Below are positions 32,754 through 37,383 of a DNA stretch of 37,383 bases, one piece after another (position 1 is the stretch's first letter; each line of letters starts with the position of its first letter). A model generated the notes under the pieces. That model saw only the letters and a list, made by a program, of their open reading frames with translations, was not told the DNA's origin and searched no databases. The DNA lies in NCBI RefSeq assembly GCF_003284975.1, contig NZ_QMEU01000039.1, positions 1 through 37,383 on the forward strand, in the 5' to 3' direction. The stretch is from Mycobacterium colombiense. Lineage in GTDB: Bacteria; Actinomycetota; Actinomycetes; Mycobacteriales; Mycobacteriaceae. A program made the position numbers and the translations under genes.

Positions 32754-33187
32754 CGTCGGGAGCGGCAGGCGGAGGCCAAAGCAACTTATTCAACGCCTCG
32801 TATCAGTACAACGCAAATTGAAGATATTTAGCTAAAAGCTAACCCGATTCGCCTTTACAGCAGTGTTAAACACGCGTAGGGCAAAGAAAAGCAGCCTCAT
32901 GGCGAGGCGCATCCTTTGCTCATGCCGCTTTAGCGAAAGCCGTTTGACGTGCGGTTCTCGTCGCCGACGACCCAAGTGCTTCGTCCGCCGCGGCCTGTCC
33001 ATCGTCGAGCACCCTGGTTGATGGCAAACTTCGCGCGTGCCCGGGTGCCTGTCATCGCCGTGCACGAGGCCGTGGGATGAAATGGTTGAAACGAAGTGTC
33101 ATGTGAGCCAGCGCATTCCGGAGAATGAATGTGGGCAGCGACACACCCTCCCGGCGCTTGGACCCCAGGCCCACTAGGGTGCTGCCT
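32754..33187. other. Gene-poor A/T-rich region between methyltransferase and HAD genes
   Basis: I see no supported gene here. Bases 32780-32900 are A/T-rich like the methyltransferase and contain the exact inverted repeat TTAGCT-AAA-AGCTAA (32828-32842), a candidate operator or promoter element. From about 32935 the composition returns to high GC. An in-frame ATG for the HAD gene exists at 33125, but its ribosome spacing is poor. Confidence 0.4.
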
Positions 33188-33838
33188 ATGGCGGTGCTGC
33201 ACGGCAAGAAAATCTTGTTCGACATCGATGGCACCTTGGTTGACTCAACCGGCACAGTCGAACGGTCCTGGGGGACCTGGGCCGAGGAATACGGCGTCGA
33301 CTATGAAGAGGTACTCAAGGTCTGTCACGGCAGGCGGACCGAGGACACCGTCGCGCAATTCGTCGCACCGCACGACCGAGTCGCAGCGACGGCCCGGCTA
33401 CTCGCTCTGCAAGAGCTGGCTGATCTCGATGGTGTCCTGGCGCTACCGGGAGCACGCCGATTGCTTAATGCCCTGCCGCATAGTCACTGGGCTGCAGTGA
33501 CTTCGGGGCCGCGCTCGTTGATGGCTGCCCGACTGGCGGCAGCGCGGCTCCCCGCTCCGAAATTGCTGATCGGTGCAGAGGATGTATCGGACGGCAAACC
33601 AAGCCCCGAGAGCTACCTTAAAGCGGCCGCCGCGCTGGGCCTCGACGCCCGGGAATGCGTCGTCGTGGAGGATGCGCCCGCGGGCATCGGCGCTGGGCGG
33701 GCAGCGGGGGCGCAAGTGCTCGCCGTCACGACCACTCACCACGCGACCGAACTGACAGACGCCGACGTCGTCGTGGCCGATCTATCCTGCGTTGAAGTCG
33801 AGGTCACCGAGATCGGTGTCGCCTTGCTGATCAACTAA
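33188..33838 (+). CDS. HAD-superfamily phosphatase (sugar-phosphate type)
   Basis: The 216-aa hydrolase has motif I DIDGT with nucleophile Asp12 and acid Asp14, motif II TSGPRS, motif III Lys in DGKPSPESYL, and motif IV VVEDAPAGIGAGRAAG. The helical cap between motifs I and II places it with the Gpp1/DOG1-like and phosphoglycolate phosphatases, which act on small sugar phosphates in the cytoplasm. ATG 33188 follows AGGGTG by 6 nt and gives the usual distance to motif I; ATG 33125 would add 21 residues unlike the family. Confidence 0.88.
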   Translation: MAVLHGKKILFDIDGTLVDSTGTVERSWGTWAEEYGVDYEEVLKVCHGRRTEDTVAQFVAPHDRVAATARLLALQELADLDGVLALPGARRLLNALPHSHWAAVTSGPRSLMAARLAAARLPAPKLLIGAEDVSDGKPSPESYLKAAAALGLDARECVVVEDAPAGIGAGRAAGAQVLAVTTTHHATELTDADVVVADLSCVEVEVTEIGVALLIN

Positions 33839-33848
33839 AGCGATAACG

Positions 33849-33868
33849 ACCTGCGCCGCAACGCAGGT
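33849..33868 (+). terminator. Hairpin after HAD gene
   Basis: ACCTGCG-CCGCAA-CGCAGGT is an exact 7-bp inverted repeat starting 10 bp after the stop codon. There is no T-run. It probably ends the HAD transcript; the following 175 bp to the UvrA-like gene show nothing else. Confidence 0.45.
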
Positions 33869-34043
33869 GTAAGTACCGGTGTGCGGCGACGGCGAGTTTA
33901 TCGACATCTACCTGGCATTGGAAGCGCGCTGATGAGGGTCAGGCCCGCGACTGGCTAACGGTCTCATCGAATCAGACCACTCTGTGGAGGACGCGGGCCG
34001 GGTGAAATAGTGACTGCGGATCGCGGGTATTCGGCTGAGCAAG

Positions 34044-36590
34044 ATGACGCAACTGCCCTATGAAAACGCGGACGAAATCGACCCTTGCGTGCGTGTGTAC
34101 GGGGCGCGGGTCCACAATCTGCGGGGCGTCGACGTCGTCGCGCCGCGCGACGCGCTGGTCGCGTTCACCGGAATCTCCGGATCCGGCAAATCATCGTTGG
34201 CCTTCGGCACCATCTATGCCGAGGCCCAACGCCGCTACTTCGAATCGGTCGCCCCATATGCCCGCCGCCTGCTATTGCCCACCGGCGCGCCGAAGGTGGA
34301 TGACATCACCGGGCTGCCCCCCGCGGTCGCGCTGCAGCAGCGCCGCGGTTCGGCGACGTCGCGGTCGACGGTCGGCACTGTCACCACCCTGTCGAACCTG
34401 CTGAGGATGCTGTTCTCCCGTGCCGGCACCTACCCGCGGGGGACGACGGAACGCCTGGACTCGGATGCGTTCTCGCCGAACACCGCGGTGGGGGCGTGCC
34501 CGGAATGCCACGGGCTTGGCCGGATTCATCGGGTGACCGAAGAGACGCTGGTGCCGGACCCGTCGCTGACCATCCGCGAAGGCGCCGTCGCCGCATGGCC
34601 CGGCGCGTGGCAAGGCCAGAACCTGCGCGACATCCTCGTCACGCTGGGGTATGACATCGACAAGCCATGGCACAAACTCCCTAAGCGGCAACGCAATTGG
34701 ATTCTGTTCACCGATGAGCAGCCAACGGTCGAAATCGATCCGGGCCTACACCCGGTGCAGGCCGACTATTACTACAACGGCACGTTCTCCAGCGCCGAAC
34801 GTCATGTCCGTCATACGTTGGCCAACTCCCATAGCGCGATGATGCGTCGGCGCGTGCTGCAATTCGTCGACACCGTCGAGTGCCCGGTATGCGACGGTTC
34901 GGGGTTGCGGCCCGAGGCGCTGAGGGTGACTTTCGCCGGGCGCACCATCGCCGACTACACGGCGATGCCGTTGGCCGACCTCGCTGATGCGTTGCGCCCG
35001 GCGGCTTCTCGGACCGACGCCACCGCCGCGTACGAGTCCACGCAATCCGGTGAGCTGACCGAAGTGGCGACCATGATCGCCGCCGACCTCGTCGCCCGGC
35101 TGCAGGTACTCATAGATCTCGGCCTCGGTTATCTGACGCTCAGTCGCCGCACGCCGACGGTGTCACCCGGCGAGCTGCAGCGGTTGCGGCTGGCCACTCA
35201 ACTGCGTGCGGGCTTATTCGGTGTGCTCTATGTGTTGGACGAGCCGTCGGCCGGACTGCACCCCGCTGACGCCGAACCGCTGCTCGAGGTGCTCGATCGC
35301 CTACGGCGCGCGGGCAATTCGTTATTCGTGGTCGAGCACGATATGGACGTTGTGCGCCGCGCCGACTGGATCGTCGACGTCGGTCCTGGCGCCGGCGAAC
35401 TCGGCGGGGGCGTGCTCTACAGCGGTCCGGTGGCGGGTCTCGCCGACATCGAGGAGTCGGTCACCCGCAAATACCTTTTCGAGAAGGCCGGCGCACCGCC
35501 TCGTCAACCGCGCACGCCGTCCGGGTGGCTGCGGCTACGCGGAATCTGCTTCCACAATCTGCGAGACCTCGACGTGGACCTGCCACTCGGCGCGTACACC
35601 GCGGTCACCGGGGTGTCCGGTTCAGGCAAGTCGACGTTGGTCGTCAAGGTCGTCGGCGATGTCGTGCACAGCCAGCTCGGTACCGGGCGGGCGGCCGATC
35701 CGGCCGAACCCGAGGACGACGAAACCGACAGCGGCATCGTCGATCTCGATCACGACGCGAGTGTCGGTGTGACGGCAGAGGGCGCCAAGCAGATCAACCG
35801 GCTGGTATCGGTCGACCAGCGTCCGATCGGACGAACGCCGCGCTCGACGCTGGCGACCTACACCGGCCTGTTCGACGCCGTGCGCCGTGAATTCGCCGCA
35901 ACCCCGAAGGCGCGTCGTCGCGGTTGGACGGCGGGCAGGTTCTCGTTCAACGTGGCCGAGGGTCGCTGCCCCACCTGTCAGGGGGAGGGCTTCGTCTCCG
36001 TCGAACTATTGTTCCTGCCAGGCACATACGCCACCTGCCCGGCGTGCCACGGAGCGCGTTACTCCGACGAGACACTCGAGGTGCGCTACCGCGACCGTAC
36101 GATCGCCGACGTCCTGGCGATGACCGTCGATGAGGCCGCGGAGTTTTTTGCCGACGTCGCCGCCGCGGCACGGAGCCTGACCACGCTGCAAGAGGTCGGC
36201 CTGGGGTACCTGCGCCTCGGGCAGCCCGCGACCGAGCTGTCGGGTGGTGAGGCGCAGCGGATCAAGCTGGCCGCAGAACTGCAAAGGCCCCGCCGAGGGC
36301 ATACCCTCTACGTCCTCGACGAGCCGACCACCGGGCTGCATCCCGCCGACGTGGATCTGCTCGACCGTCAGCTGCACCGCCTGGTCGACTCCGGCAACAC
36401 TGTCGTGGTGGCCGAGCACGACATGCGGATGGTCGCGGGCGCCGACTGGGTGATCGACCTGGGGCCGGGGGCCGGCAGCGACGGCGGTCGGGTCGTTGTG
36501 GCCGGCCCGCCGCAGCAGGTCGCAGGCGCGAAACACAGTCGCACTGCGCCGTACCTCGCCAAACGGTTGGCGTCGTCTGTCACTCGGTGA
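34044..36590 (+). CDS. UvrA-like ABC protein lacking the UvrB-binding domain (UvrA2/DrrC type)
   Basis: The 848-aa protein has two ABC units. Walker A I is GISGSGKS (43-50) and Walker [11 protein letters not shown] (from 523). Signature I reads VSPGELQRL instead of LSGGE; signature II is canonical [11 protein letters not shown]. Zinc-site pairs [22 protein letters not shown] and CPACHG are present. After [20 protein letters not shown] the sequence goes almost directly to CPECHGLG, so the UvrB-binding domain and first zinc region of true UvrA (about 940-970 aa) are absent. Relatives are linked to drug or DNA-damage tolerance (DrrC, UvrA2). It probably binds DNA but cannot load UvrB in the usual way. 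ATG 34044 has no strong ribosome site. Confidence 0.9.
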   Translation: MTQLPYENADEIDPCVRVYGARVHNLRGVDVVAPRDALVAFTGISGSGKSSLAFGTIYAEAQRRYFESVAPYARRLLLPTGAPKVDDITGLPPAVALQQRRGSATSRSTVGTVTTLSNLLRMLFSRAGTYPRGTTERLDSDAFSPNTAVGACPECHGLGRIHRVTEETLVPDPSLTIREGAVAAWPGAWQGQNLRDILVTLGYDIDKPWHKLPKRQRNWILFTDEQPTVEIDPGLHPVQADYYYNGTFSSAERHVRHTLANSHSAMMRRRVLQFVDTVECPVCDGSGLRPEALRVTFAGRTIADYTAMPLADLADALRPAASRTDATAAYESTQSGELTEVATMIAADLVARLQVLIDLGLGYLTLSRRTPTVSPGELQRLRLATQLRAGLFGVLYVLDEPSAGLHPADAEPLLEVLDRLRRAGNSLFVVEHDMDVVRRADWIVDVGPGAGELGGGVLYSGPVAGLADIEESVTRKYLFEKAGAPPRQPRTPSGWLRLRGICFHNLRDLDVDLPLGAYTAVTGVSGSGKSTLVVKVVGDVVHSQLGTGRAADPAEPEDDETDSGIVDLDHDASVGVTAEGAKQINRLVSVDQRPIGRTPRSTLATYTGLFDAVRREFAATPKARRRGWTAGRFSFNVAEGRCPTCQGEGFVSVELLFLPGTYATCPACHGARYSDETLEVRYRDRTIADVLAMTVDEAAEFFADVAAAARSLTTLQEVGLGYLRLGQPATELSGGEAQRIKLAAELQRPRRGHTLYVLDEPTTGLHPADVDLLDRQLHRLVDSGNTVVVAEHDMRMVAGADWVIDLGPGAGSDGGRVVVAGPPQQVAGAKHSRTAPYLAKRLASSVTR

Positions 36591-36776
36591 CGACGCGCTC
36601 GTTCTTCGCCCAGGCTCGGCATCGCCGCGAACTGCCGCTACTTACCGCGTCCGTCCGCCGCTCGGTCGCCGGTCCTGCGGAGATATTGCTGGGAAGACAC
36701 GAAAAATTTGATCCACCGCCGCGACCGTTAGCGCAGTACTCTTTTTGTGCCAGCATCTCCGTGAAGGAGAGGGATC

Positions 36777-37383
36777 GTGGGATCTCAGAGAGTCGTCGGT
36801 AGTCAGCCGGATCGGCTCCCGTTGGCCGCGCGGGCCTCAGCAGTGCCCGCGACGATCCTCGAACTAGGTGGTCGGTATCCGGGGGCCGCGGTGTTGTTCG
36901 CGGCGCCGCTGACGGTTGCCGGCATTTGGGGGATGGTCACGCGCCCGTCGTTGGCGTTGCCGCTGGTCCTGCTGGCCGGCGTGGCCTTGGTATTGATCGA
37001 TTTCCTGGCGGGCCCGTACCGGATGGCCGAGCAAAAGGCGCGGGTCGCCGGCGCCCAGAAGCTGAACCGTCAGCCGCTTGTGAACCAGCCCAGGATGGAG
37101 TTCACGCAGACGCCGCCGCGGCAGAAGGCAGCTGAAGCCCAAGCGGGGGCACAGGCAGAAGCCGCCGCCGCTCAGGCGCTGGCCGCGGATGCCGAAGCGG
37201 TGGCCGCCGAGGCGCGGGCTCGCGCCGACGCTGCCGCCGCCGAAGCCCTCGCGGCGGAAGCGGAAGCGCTGGCCGCGGAAGCCGAAGCCCTGGCCGCCGA
37301 GGCCCGGGCGCAGGAAGAAGCGGCCGCGGCCGAAGCCTTGGCCGCCGAACCCGAGGCGGTGGCCGCCGAGGCGCGGGCGCAGG
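36777..37383 (+). CDS. Membrane protein with Ala/Glu repeat tail (runs off right edge)
   Basis: GTG 36777 follows AAGGAGAGG by 4 nt. The first 202 codons are in the window. Two hydrophobic helices (about 38-54 and 59-80: AAVLFAAPLTVAGIWGMV, then LALPLVLLAGVALVLIDFLA) are followed by a basic segment and, from about residue 120, a long Ala/Glu/Arg repeat (units like ALAAEAEA) that should form a helical or coiled-coil rod. I recognise no family. It could be a cell-envelope or scaffold protein; the C-terminus is outside the window. Confidence 0.75.
   Translation, partial: MGSQRVVGSQPDRLPLAARASAVPATILELGGRYPGAAVLFAAPLTVAGIWGMVTRPSLALPLVLLAGVALVLIDFLAGPYRMAEQKARVAGAQKLNRQPLVNQPRMEFTQTPPRQKAAEAQAGAQAEAAAAQALAADAEAVAAEARARADAAAAEALAAEAEALAAEAEALAAEARAQEEAAAAEALAAEPEAVAAEARAQ
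37135..37383 (+). repeat. Degenerate Ala/Glu-coding tandem repeat
   Basis: The DNA encodes repeated LAAEAEA and VAAEARAQ units, with GCCGCGGAAGCC-like words recurring every 21 bases or so. Some longer blocks recur, for example GGCCGCCGAGGCGCGGGCGC. The array continues past the edge. Such repeats vary in copy number and are easily misassembled. Confidence 0.7.

Noticed and set aside
37135..37383. CRISPR-like array
   Set aside because: The repeats are in frame, degenerate and without spacers; they encode an Ala/Glu protein repeat. No CRISPR array was seen in the window.

Overview
The window is high-GC actinobacterial DNA, almost certainly from a Mycobacterium. The evidence is GTG/TTG starts, long chains of genes with 4-bp stop/start overlaps, two DUF732 secreted proteins, and a left third (about 0.6-15.2 kb) that matches from memory the gene content of the M. 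tuberculosis Rv2313c-Rv2327 neighbourhood. No species can be named from the sequence alone.

Left conserved block (1-16.8 kb). A partial FHA-domain gene runs off the left edge. Next are a MarR regulator and a divergent two-gene ECF-type importer (an S-like membrane domain fused to two ATPases, then an EcfT-like permease). An arginine/ornithine unit follows: an Lrp/AsnC regulator divergent from a DDAH-family hydrolase, ornithine aminotransferase (rocD, intact) and a cationic amino-acid permease (rocE). Then come the uspABC amino-sugar importer, the TldD/PmbA peptidase pair, an AhpD/CMD-like protein and two tandem DUF732 exported proteins.

Island (16.9-27.6 kb). A complete tRNA gene with anticodon CAT is followed 10.6 kb later by an exact 46-bp copy of its 3' part. 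Just inside the intact tRNA are an insertion-sequence end and three scrambled pieces of a tyrosine recombinase. Similar insertion-sequence debris follows the partial tRNA copy, and a tmRNA-3'-end-like fragment lies just inside the right boundary. I read the interval as a decayed integrative island. Its cargo is one minus-strand catabolic operon: 52-aa ORF, SDR, two paralogous alpha/beta hydrolases, a crotonase, a third hydrolase, a 57-aa ORF, an acyl-CoA ligase, a quinone-oxidoreductase-like protein and a frameshifted ChoD-like GMC oxidoreductase. A divergent TetR gene and a palindromic operator candidate lie at its head. The set fits activation and beta-oxidation-like breakdown of a carboxylic or cyclic compound; the substrate is unknown.

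Right part (27.6-37.4 kb). An ECF41-type sigma factor with a C-terminal SnoaL-like extension precedes an NAD(P)-binding epimerase-like protein and a small membrane protein. Then come a Ca2+/H+ antiporter-like gene, a C-terminal relic of an LLM flavin monooxygenase, a lower-GC orphan methyltransferase, a HAD phosphatase, a UvrA-like ABC protein lacking the UvrB-binding region, and the start of a membrane protein with a long Ala/Glu repeat that runs off the right edge.

The most unusual material is the island: its att-like repeat, scrambled integrase, nested tmRNA-like scar and two small coupled ORFs hidden in the operon. Family assignments rest on motifs read by eye and on remembered relatives; no database search was run.
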